A DNA stretch of 10,602 nucleotides from an uncultured Methylococcaceae bacterium (lineage in GTDB: Bacteria; Pseudomonadota; Gammaproteobacteria; Methylococcales; Methylomonadaceae), in assembly GCA_903903365.1 (NCBI GenBank), contig CAIUYS010000600.1:1-10602 (forward strand), in the 5' to 3' direction. Below are positions 5,015 through 10,602 of this stretch, in pieces; position 1 is the stretch's first letter, and the number at the start of each line of letters is the position of its first letter. Both the position numbers and the translations under genes were made by a program. The notes below the pieces were generated by a model that saw nothing but the letters and a program-made list of their open reading frames with translations, did no database searches and was not told the origin of the DNA.

Positions 5015-7390
5015 TCAATCCCTCAGCTTTGCATTTTTTTCATTGTTTAATAGTGCCAACAGTCTGCCAACGATAGCTTCTATTTCAGATTCTGTTAGTG
5101 TTTGTGTATCATCTTGCATAATTAAACTTAAGGCAATACTTTTACTGCCCTCTTCGACACCTTTACCACGGTAGACATCAAAGATAATGACCTCTTGCAA
5201 GGCTGTCTCTGCACTGCTTTTAATACAGTTGATTATTTCACTTGCAGAGACGTCTTCTTTAACGATTAAAGCTAAATCACGCCGTACTGACGGATATTTT
5301 GACAGCACTTTAAAAACCGGAATCTGTTTATTAAGCACTAAATTTTGATCCAGTTCAAATAGAAAAACCGGAGTATCAAACCCTAATTGTTTTTCCAGAT
5401 TTGGATGCAACATACCCAGCCAGCCTATTTTTTTACCATCCGACGCTATAATTTCCGCAGTTTGTCCAGGATGCAACGCTGATTGCTGAGCGGATACATA
5501 CTGAACTTCGCAACCCGTTAAAGAAAATAGGGCTTGTAGATCGGCTTTAATGTCAAAAAAATCAACTTTGCGCGATTGCTCGCCCCATTGCTCGCTGTAA
5601 GCGTCACCTAAAACCAGACCCGCCAGCATTTTTTGTTGCTGCGTTTCACCGTCTATTTTATTAAAACACAGACCCGATTCAAATAACCGGACTCTATTTT
5701 GTTGACGGTTGGTATTATACAGAGCCGCTTTCAACAAGCCACACCATAAGGTAGTGCGCATGACCGCCAGTTCCGAAGAAATTGGATTTTTTAAACGAAT
5801 AACGTCCGTTTCCGGGGCGACCGCTTTTTGAATGTCTTCGTCGACAAAACTGTAAGTAATGGCTTCTTGATAACCCCTATCAACCAGCAAATCTTTAACA
5901 CGATCAATGTCCAGCACGGCTTCTGTTGCTGTGCTTAATTCTGAGCGCATTAACAAACTGCTGCTGGGCAAGTTGTTATAACCATAAATACGCGCTATTT
6001 CTTCAATTAAATCGGCTTCAATAGCAATATCGAAACGAAAACCCGGCGGACTGATTTGCCAGCCATCGGCTTGTGTTTGGACAGCCATTCCCAAGCGCTG
6101 AAAAATATCAATAACGTGTTCATCAGCCAACGCAATACCCAGCGTTTTTTCTATGCGCAGACGTCTTAACAAGACGGCTTCGCGTTGCGGCAAAGCGGCT
6201 GTTGTGGTGACTTCAGTAATGGGACCTGCACCGCCACCGGCAATGTCAATAAGCAATTGTGTCGCGCGTTCAATCGCTCTTGTTTGCAGCGTTGCATCAA
6301 CACCGCGTTCAAAACGATGGGATGAATCGGTATGCAAACCAAAGCGGCGTGCTTTGCCCGCTATCGCGTGGGGTGCAAAATAGGCACATTCCAAAAATAC
6401 CGAACGGGTTTCATCATTAATGGCAGAATCACTGCCACCCATAATACCGGCAAGCGCCAAGGCTTGTTTATCATCGGCGATAACCAAGGCTTCATTATCA
6501 AGTTTAATCACCTGATTATTTAATAAGGCCACACTTTCATCAGCGTTAGCCCAGCGCACGGTGATACCACCCGCAAGCTTTTCCGCATCAAAGACATGCA
6601 AGGGCTGTCCAAGCTCCAACATGACGTAATTAGTCACGTCAACCAATGGCCCCAGGCTTTTTAAGCCTGAACGACGCAAGCGTTCCCGCATCCATAAAGG
6701 CGTCACTGCTTTGGCATTAACCTCTTTAATCAAGCGCCCCAAGTAACGTGGACAGGCATCGGTAGCTTCTACTGTTACGGTTAAAACGTCTTGATGACTA
6801 ATGGGTGCGCTGATGACTTGGGTAGGTAACCAGTCCATTTTATTGAGCACAGCAACTTCACGCGCCAAGCCTTCAACACACAAACAATCCGCTCTGTTGG
6901 GCGTTAAATCAACTTCTATAATGGCGTCATTCAGTGCCAAATAGTCGCGAATATCAACGCCTACCGGCGCGTCATCCGCCAATTCCATTAAGCCGTTGGC
7001 ATCCGTCGCCAGTCCCAGTTCTTTTTCTGAACACAACATGCCAAAAGATTCTTCGCCACGCAGTTTTGATTTTTTTATTTTAAACTCACCGGGCAAAACT
7101 GCGCCGCACAAAGCCGCAGGGATTTTTAAGCCAACCCTGACATTACTTGCGCCACAAACAATTTGTAAAGGCTCTGCCTCACCGACAGCGACCAGACAAA
7201 CGCGCAGACGATCAGCATCGGGATGTTGGTGCATGGATATAACTTGACCCACAACAACGCCGCTAAATTTTGCAGCCGCAGGGTTTACAGAATCGATTTC
7301 CAGACCTGCCATCGTTAATTGTTCAACCAGTATTTCTGTACTTATTTCCGGGTTGACATACGATCTTAACCAGGCTTCACTAATTTGCAT
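5015..7390 (-). CDS. pheT: Phenylalanine--tRNA ligase beta subunit
   Basis: Full-length beta subunit, 791 residues (E. coli 795), of the cytoplasmic alpha2-beta2 enzyme that charges tRNA-Phe. Domains in order: an N-terminal segment beginning MQISEAWLRSYVNP; an EMAP/OB-type tRNA-binding domain (about 39-150) containing HPDADRLRVC and VCGASNV; the B3/B4 editing region (about 210-380) with RYLGRLI and GIMGG; a B5 domain (about 400-475); the catalytic-like core, with LKNPISSELAVMRTTL near 537-552; and the C-terminal ferredoxin-like anticodon-binding domain (about 697-785), SKYPSVRRDLALIV onward. The ATG is preceded by AGGAAAA. It follows pheS by 28 bases and precedes ihfA by three, so the three genes are clearly co-transcribed. 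No disruption seen. Confidence 0.98.
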   Translation of the reverse strand: MQISEAWLRSYVNPEISTEILVEQLTMAGLEIDSVNPAAAKFSGVVVGQVISMHQHPDADRLRVCLVAVGEAEPLQIVCGASNVRVGLKIPAALCGAVLPGEFKIKKSKLRGEESFGMLCSEKELGLATDANGLMELADDAPVGVDIRDYLALNDAIIEVDLTPNRADCLCVEGLAREVAVLNKMDWLPTQVISAPISHQDVLTVTVEATDACPRYLGRLIKEVNAKAVTPLWMRERLRRSGLKSLGPLVDVTNYVMLELGQPLHVFDAEKLAGGITVRWANADESVALLNNQVIKLDNEALVIADDKQALALAGIMGGSDSAINDETRSVFLECAYFAPHAIAGKARRFGLHTDSSHRFERGVDATLQTRAIERATQLLIDIAGGGAGPITEVTTTAALPQREAVLLRRLRIEKTLGIALADEHVIDIFQRLGMAVQTQADGWQISPPGFRFDIAIEADLIEEIARIYGYNNLPSSSLLMRSELSTATEAVLDIDRVKDLLVDRGYQEAITYSFVDEDIQKAVAPETDVIRLKNPISSELAVMRTTLWCGLLKAALYNTNRQQNRVRLFESGLCFNKIDGETQQQKMLAGLVLGDAYSEQWGEQSRKVDFFDIKADLQALFSLTGCEVQYVSAQQSALHPGQTAEIIASDGKKIGWLGMLHPNLEKQLGFDTPVFLFELDQNLVLNKQIPVFKVLSKYPSVRRDLALIVKEDVSASEIINCIKSSAETALQEVIIFDVYRGKGVEEGSKSIALSLIMQDDTQTLTESEIEAIVGRLLALLNNEKNAKLRD

Positions 7391-7418
7391 GATTCAAATT
7401 TTCCTGTGTAACGACAAC

Positions 7419-8438
7419 TTAATTAAATTGCTCTAAAAATTTAAGATCATTTTCAAAAAACAACCGTAAATCATTAATACCATATCGCAACATTGCAAGG
7501 CGCTCTACGCCCATACCAAAAGCAAAACCACTGTAGTGCTCACTGTCGATATTAACCGCTTTAAAAACTTCGGGATGAATCATCCCGCAGCCCATAACTT
7601 CCAGCCATCCGGTCTGACTACAGACACGACAGCCTTTGCCGTCACACATAACGCATTCAATATCAACTTCTGCGGAAGGTTCGGTAAAGGGAAAGTATGA
7701 GGGTCTAAAACGTACCTGAATGTCTTTTTCAAAAAATGCACGCAGAAATTCGTAAACCACACCTTTTAAGTCAGCAAAACTAACATCGGTATCGACCAGA
7801 AAGCCTTCGACTTGATGAAACATGGGGGTATGCGTAATATCCGAATCACAACGGTAAACACGACCCGGTGCAATAACTTTTAATGGCGGCTTTTCAGATT
7901 CCATCGTTCTAATTTGAACGGGGGAGGTATGCGTTCTTAAGACGGTATGCGCGTCAAAATAAAAGGTATCATGCATTGCCCTTGCCGGGTGGGATTCTGG
8001 AATATTGAGCGCTTCAAAGTTATGATAATCATCTTCGATTTCAGGCCCTTCTACTACTTTGAAGCCGACACTGGCAAATATTTTGGAAATGCGGCGCAGA
8101 GTGGTGGTGACTGGATGTAATCCTGCCACTGATTGACCACGTCCCGGCAAGCTAACGTCAATACGTTCACTGGCTAATCTTTGAGATAATGCGATATCTT
8201 CCAACTGTGCTTTGCAGGCTTCCAGTTGTTGCTGAAATTGATCTTTGGCTTGATTGATTATTTGGCCGGCAGATCGCCGTTGATCGGGATCAAGACTGCC
8301 AAGTTCTTTCATTTGGAGGGTAAACAAGCCCTTTTTGCCAAGGTATTGAACACGAACTTTATCAAGTTCGTTAAGGTCATGTACTGCCGCAAGCTCTTGT
8401 AATGCCTGCGCGAGAATCTCTTCAAGGATAACCGACAC
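7419..8438 (-). CDS. pheS: Phenylalanine--tRNA ligase alpha subunit
   Basis: Full-length alpha (catalytic) subunit, 339 residues. It activates phenylalanine with ATP and transfers it to tRNA-Phe. Seen: an N-terminal coiled-coil arm (about 1-90) with VRVQYLGKKGLFTLQM; class II motif 1 around GPEIEDDYHNFEALNIP (131-147); motif 2 with RVYRCDSDITHTPMFHQVEG (193-212); and motif 3 with GFAFGMGVERLAMLRYGI (304-321). A four-cysteine cluster, C262-x2-C265 and C270-x2-C273, sits before the conserved GCGMIHPE loop; it is found in some bacterial PheS proteins but is replaced by a shorter loop in E. coli. The start is GTG; no ATG lies at a suitable place. A structured 130-bp leader precedes the gene. Confidence 0.98.
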   Translation of the reverse strand: MSVILEEILAQALQELAAVHDLNELDKVRVQYLGKKGLFTLQMKELGSLDPDQRRSAGQIINQAKDQFQQQLEACKAQLEDIALSQRLASERIDVSLPGRGQSVAGLHPVTTTLRRISKIFASVGFKVVEGPEIEDDYHNFEALNIPESHPARAMHDTFYFDAHTVLRTHTSPVQIRTMESEKPPLKVIAPGRVYRCDSDITHTPMFHQVEGFLVDTDVSFADLKGVVYEFLRAFFEKDIQVRFRPSYFPFTEPSAEVDIECVMCDGKGCRVCSQTGWLEVMGCGMIHPEVFKAVNIDSEHYSGFAFGMGVERLAMLRYGINDLRLFFENDLKFLEQFN

Positions 8439-8568
8439 TGCACTGCTCGCTTTATAGGTGAGAAAATTTTTTATTGGGGTTTCAGGATAAAAATCCTGAA
8501 CTACCCGTCTCTTAACAAGAAACAGGTAGTATCATGAGATGCCTCAGTAAAGACAGACTGCGTCTTTC
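8439..8568 (-). promoter_or_regulatory. Structured rplT-pheS leader, possible attenuator of pheST
   Basis: Between the rplT stop and the pheS start, three hairpins lie in series on the minus strand: AAAGAC/GTCTTT (8567-8549); an 11-bp stem with two G-U pairs and a 7-base loop (8529-8501); and the perfect 8-bp TTCAGGAT/ATCCTGAA with a 4-base loop (8500-8481). A short reading frame with its own ribosome binding site overlaps the second hairpin. In E. coli the same gap holds pheM, whose Phe-rich peptide attenuates pheST. Here there are no Phe codons and no T-run directly after a stem, so the mechanism, if any, differs. Confidence 0.45.
8512..8535 (-). CDS. Possible leader peptide of pheST (MILPVSC)
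   Basis: A seven-codon frame ending in TAA begins at an ATG with GAGG six bases upstream (8545-8542). Its codons 3-7 form the left arm and loop of the 11-bp hairpin at 8529-8501, so ribosome movement would open that stem. It has no phenylalanine codons, unlike E. coli pheM, which weakens the case. Chance occurrence of so short a frame is quite possible. Confidence 0.22.
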   Translation of the reverse strand: MILPVSC

Positions 8569-8931
8569 TTAAGGCTGACTTTGATTGGCTTTGGCAATTT
8601 CTGCTATTTTGCCAAATGATTCAATGTCACGTACTGCGAGGTCAGCTAGAATCTTACGATCTATACCAACGTTGGCTTTTGTCAAGCCATTGATCAAGCG
8701 ACTGTAAGATATTCCGTACATGCGTGCAGCAGCATTAATACGGACGATCCACAAGGCGCGGAATTGACGTTTTCTTTGTTTGCGATCGCGGTACGCATAT
8801 TGACCCGCTTTGATTACCGCTTGTTTGGCAACACGATAAACCCGGCTACGGGCACCGTAGTAACCTTTCGCTTGCTTTAAAACTTTCTTGTGTCTTGCTC
8901 TGGCTGTTACGCCGCGTTTAACTCTAGGCAT
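8569..8931 (-). CDS. rplT: 50S ribosomal protein L20
   Basis: L20, 120 residues (E. coli 118), an early-assembly protein of the large subunit that binds 23S rRNA. The basic, extended N-terminus MPRVKRGVTARARHKKVLK and the globular C-terminal part starting near RALWIVRINAAAR are typical; the C-terminal region ISYSRLINGLTKANVGIDRK is well conserved. AGAGGAGA precedes the ATG, and the gene begins 15 bases after rpmI. In E. coli L20 represses rpmI-rplT by binding the leader upstream of rpmI; the hairpin-rich stretch in the same place here fits that arrangement. Confidence 0.98.
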   Translation of the reverse strand: MPRVKRGVTARARHKKVLKQAKGYYGARSRVYRVAKQAVIKAGQYAYRDRKQRKRQFRALWIVRINAAARMYGISYSRLINGLTKANVGIDRKILADLAVRDIESFGKIAEIAKANQSQP

Positions 8932-8946
8932 TCCTATTCTCCTCTA

Positions 8947-9144
8947 TTAACTGTAAGGCATCATACGTGCAGCCATGCGCACATCTGATGGATGAATAGT
9001 TGCGGGTGAGCGTAACTGTCTTTTTCTTTTAGTCGATTTTTTCGTCAAAATATGACGACGATGTGACTGTCCACACTTAAAACCGCCGTTGCCTGTGCGT
9101 CTAAAACGCTTGGCAGCACCACGGTTAGTTTTTATCTTTGGCAT
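8947..9144 (-). CDS. rpmI: 50S ribosomal protein L35
   Basis: L35, 65 residues, the normal size, a small basic protein of the large subunit. It starts MPKIKTNRGAAKRFRRTG and contains HILTKKSTKRKRQLR and the C-terminal MAARMMPY. The ATG at 9144 has GGAG eight bases upstream. A longer open frame begins at 9207, but the extra 21 residues are absent from L35 and would read through the leader, so I reject them. It lies between infC and rplT as in most bacteria. Confidence 0.97.
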   Translation of the reverse strand: MPKIKTNRGAAKRFRRTGNGGFKCGQSHRRHILTKKSTKRKRQLRSPATIHPSDVRMAARMMPYS

Positions 9145-9388
9145 TTGTTTGCTCCAATAATATAAAATAAAAGTCCCTGAGATATAACCCAGCAAGGCAA
9201 AATGCATGGCCCTGAAGAATTACCGGCATCATAAAAGATGCCTTTAAGCAGCTTATCCTGTGCTACCAGCGTGTGAAACGTTGCAAGGCAACGTCTCACC
9301 CATTTTTGTCATTACTAATACGGTATCGATTGAGAACTTATCGTTTAAATAGATACAAGGTACTAGCAATAAAGCCTGTTAAGGCTGT
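9145..9388 (-). promoter_or_regulatory. infC-rpmI intergenic leader, candidate L20 autoregulation region
   Basis: The 244-bp gap between infC and rpmI is long for this operon and holds no gene. On the minus strand it carries: AGCCT-TAAC-AGGCT followed by TTATT (9386-9373), a weak terminator; a 12-bp stem GTGAGACGTTGC/GCAACGTTTCAC with a 3-base loop and one G-U pair (9299-9273); and GGCATC-N6-GATGCC (9242-9225). The gap lies where L20 acts on E. coli rpmI-rplT mRNA, by mimicry of its 23S site. That these stems are the L20 site is inference from position. No clear promoter seen. Confidence 0.5.
9373..9386 (-). terminator. Weak terminator-like hairpin after infC
   Basis: Right after the infC stop the minus strand reads AGCCT-TAAC-AGGCT followed by TTATT. 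The stem is 5 bp and the T-tract is interrupted, so it may only reduce readthrough into rpmI-rplT or protect the 3' end of infC mRNA. Confidence 0.35.
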
Positions 9389-9913
9389 TTATTTTTTCTT
9401 TTTGGGCGACATAACCATAATCATTTGACGACCTTCCATTTTCGGAAACTGTTCAACGATGGCTATTTCTTCCAAATCTTTTTCAATACGTTTTAACAAG
9501 TCCATACCGATTTCCCGATGCGCCATTTCACGCCCACGGTAACGTACTGTCACTTTGGTTTTATCACCGTCATTAAGAAATTTAACCAAACTTCTTAATT
9601 TAACCTGGTAATCACCTTCGTCGGTACCGGGTCTGAATTTAATTTCTTTGACCTGGATTTGCTTTTGTTTCTTTTTGGCAATTTGCAGTTTTTTATTAAG
9701 CTCAAACTGGTATTTGCCGTAGTTCATTATCTTGCAAACGGGTGGATCCGCGTTTGGCGATATTTCTACTAAATCCAAGTCTGCCGCATAAGCAATCTGT
9801 TTGGCCTCATCCAGCGAGATAATACCTAATGCTTCACCCTCAGCACCTGTCACCCTCACCCGTCTTGCAGTGATTGCGTCGTTCAGGCGCGTTTCATCTT
9901 TTTTAGCAGCGAT
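9389..9913 (-). CDS. infC: Translation initiation factor IF-3 (ATC start codon)
   Basis: IF-3 binds the 30S subunit, prevents premature 50S joining and checks the initiator codon-anticodon pair. From the ATC at 9913-9911 the protein is 174 residues: an N-domain beginning (M)AAKKDETRLNDAITARRV, a lysine-rich linker (KKLQIAKKKQKQIQVKEIKF), and a C-domain with FRPGTDEGDYQVKLRSL and a terminal KKKK. I extended the frame beyond the first conventional start (GTG at 9859) because the added residues match the conserved RLNDAI-RRVRV start of IF-3, GGAGG stands eight bases before the ATC, and an in-frame TAG two codons upstream excludes an earlier start. Use of a non-AUG/GUG codon is known for infC (AUU in E. 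coli), where IF-3 discriminates against its own start. Confidence 0.95.
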   Translation of the reverse strand: MAAKKDETRLNDAITARRVRVTGAEGEALGIISLDEAKQIAYAADLDLVEISPNADPPVCKIMNYGKYQFELNKKLQIAKKKQKQIQVKEIKFRPGTDEGDYQVKLRSLVKFLNDGDKTKVTVRYRGREMAHREIGMDLLKRIEKDLEEIAIVEQFPKMEGRQMIMVMSPKKKK

Positions 9914-9921
9914 ACCCTAAT

Positions 9922-9926
9922 CCTCC
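9922..9926 (-). promoter_or_regulatory. Ribosome binding site deciding the infC ATC start
   Basis: A full GGAGG lies eight bases before the ATC codon and seven bases after the thrS stop codon. No ATG, GTG or TTG lies at a usable distance from it in frame, so it points to ATC as the initiation codon. Confidence 0.8.
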
Positions 9927-9933
9927 AAAAATA

Positions 9934-10602
9934 CTATTGTTTTCTGTCCGCAATCTCTTGCTTTAACCGTTCGGCAAATTCACTGATTGACAGACTACCT
10001 AAATCTTCACCTTTTTGCGTACGTACCGTAATATTTTTATCTTGTAGTTCTTTATCACCAATAATTACAAGATACGGCACTCGTTGCATTGAATGCTCAC
10101 GGATTTTAAACCCGATCTTCTCATTTCTCAAGTCTATTTTTACTCTAACGCCTTCTTGCTCTAAATATCTCATAATTTGAGACGCATATTCAGCATGACG
10201 TTCAGCAATATCCAGCACGACAACTTGGACAGGAGCCAGCCAAACAGGGAAGGTTCCGGCGTACTGCTCGATTAAAATTCCGATAAACCGTTCCAGTGAA
10301 CCGAGTATGGCTCTATGGAGCATAACAGGGACTTGTTTTGAACCGTCTTCGGCAATATAGGTTGCACCCAACCGCCCCGGCATGGAAAAATCGACTTGAA
10401 TGGTGCCGCATTGCCAGACACGACCAATACAATCTTTTAGCGAAAACTCAATTTTGGGGCCATAAAAAGCACCCTCACCCGGCTGTAAATCCCATTTTAA
10501 GCCTTTGTTATTAAGCGCTAATTCCAGTGCATTCTCGGCTTTGTCCCAGACCGCATCATCACCTACCCTGTTTTCAGGACGTGTTGATAATTTCATAATG
10601 AC
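9934..10602 (-). CDS. thrS: Threonine--tRNA ligase, C-terminal part (runs off right edge)
   Basis: The last 222 codons of threonyl-tRNA synthetase (the whole E. coli protein is 642 residues), reading in from the right edge. The visible part covers the end of the catalytic core and the anticodon-binding domain. Seen: KLSTRPENRVGDD, GEGAFYGPKIEFSLKD, WQCGTIQVDFSMPGRL, and class II motif 3 in MLHRAILGSLERFIGILIEQ, whose histidine is a zinc ligand in the family. The anticodon-binding domain runs from WLAPVQVVVLDI to the end, with RNEKIGFKIREHSMQRVPY. The frame continues to the edge, so the methionine near it is internal, not a start. infC begins 20 bases after its stop, the usual thrS-infC linkage. 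Confidence 0.97.
   Translation of the reverse strand, partial: VIMKLSTRPENRVGDDAVWDKAENALELALNNKGLKWDLQPGEGAFYGPKIEFSLKDCIGRVWQCGTIQVDFSMPGRLGATYIAEDGSKQVPVMLHRAILGSLERFIGILIEQYAGTFPVWLAPVQVVVLDIAERHAEYASQIMRYLEQEGVRVKIDLRNEKIGFKIREHSMQRVPYLVIIGDKELQDKNITVRTQKGEDLGSLSISEFAERLKQEIADRKQ

Noticed and set aside
8947..9207. Longer form of L35 starting at 9207
   Set aside because: The 21 extra residues are not part of L35; the ATG at 9144 has a good ribosome binding site and gives the normal 65 residues.
9389..9859. IF-3 starting at GTG 9859
   Set aside because: It drops conserved N-terminal residues; the ATC at 9913 with GGAGG is better supported.

Overview
The window joins two kinds of DNA. Positions from about 4205 to 10602, all on the minus strand, are a conserved chromosomal core of a gammaproteobacterium: thrS (3' end only), infC, rpmI, rplT, pheS, pheT, ihfA, a small MerR-family regulator and a tRNA-Pro(GGG). 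This order, including the MerR gene overlapping ihfA and the tRNA-Pro beside it, is typical of non-enteric gammaproteobacteria such as pseudomonads and methanotrophs. A methanotroph-like (Methylococcales) host is my guess from gene order and moderate GC content, not something the sequence proves.

Positions 1 to about 4205 look like the tRNA-proximal end of an integrated mobile element. The 3' end of tRNA-Pro faces left, and 30 bp beyond it ends a tyrosine recombinase gene with a complete catalytic set. Upstream of and overlapping the recombinase gene is a small excisionase-like helix-turn-helix gene. Further left lie two tandem gene pairs encoding homologues of the flagellar master regulator subunits FlhD and FlhC. 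The first pair (785-1674) is a short FlhD-like protein plus FlhC with its four-cysteine zinc site. The second pair (1726-2831) is a 197-residue protein that joins an N-terminal STAS-like domain to a C-terminal FlhD-like domain, plus a second FlhC. No flagellar genes are present. In SXT/R391 ICEs (SetCD) and IncA/C plasmids (AcaCD), FlhDC homologues activate conjugation and excision, so these pairs are best read as activators of the element. A divergent, uncharacterised gene runs off the left edge; whether the element is conjugative cannot be seen here.

The 396-bp gap between the divergent gene and the first flhD-like gene (389-784) holds no convincing protein gene. It carries a hairpin-plus-T-run terminator, further potential RNA stems, small dyads, and one 10-mer (ATCGTTATTT) placed just upstream of both divergent genes in the same relative orientation. 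That 10-mer contains the AAATAACG core of the enterobacterial FlhDC box.

In the core, the translation genes appear to form one long transcriptional unit with short gaps. It has three probable control points: infC starting at an ATC codon behind a strong ribosome binding site, a hairpin-rich leader before rpmI (the usual place for L20 autoregulation), and a hairpin-rich leader before pheS with a possible seven-residue leader peptide. A good sigma70-type promoter precedes the tRNA.
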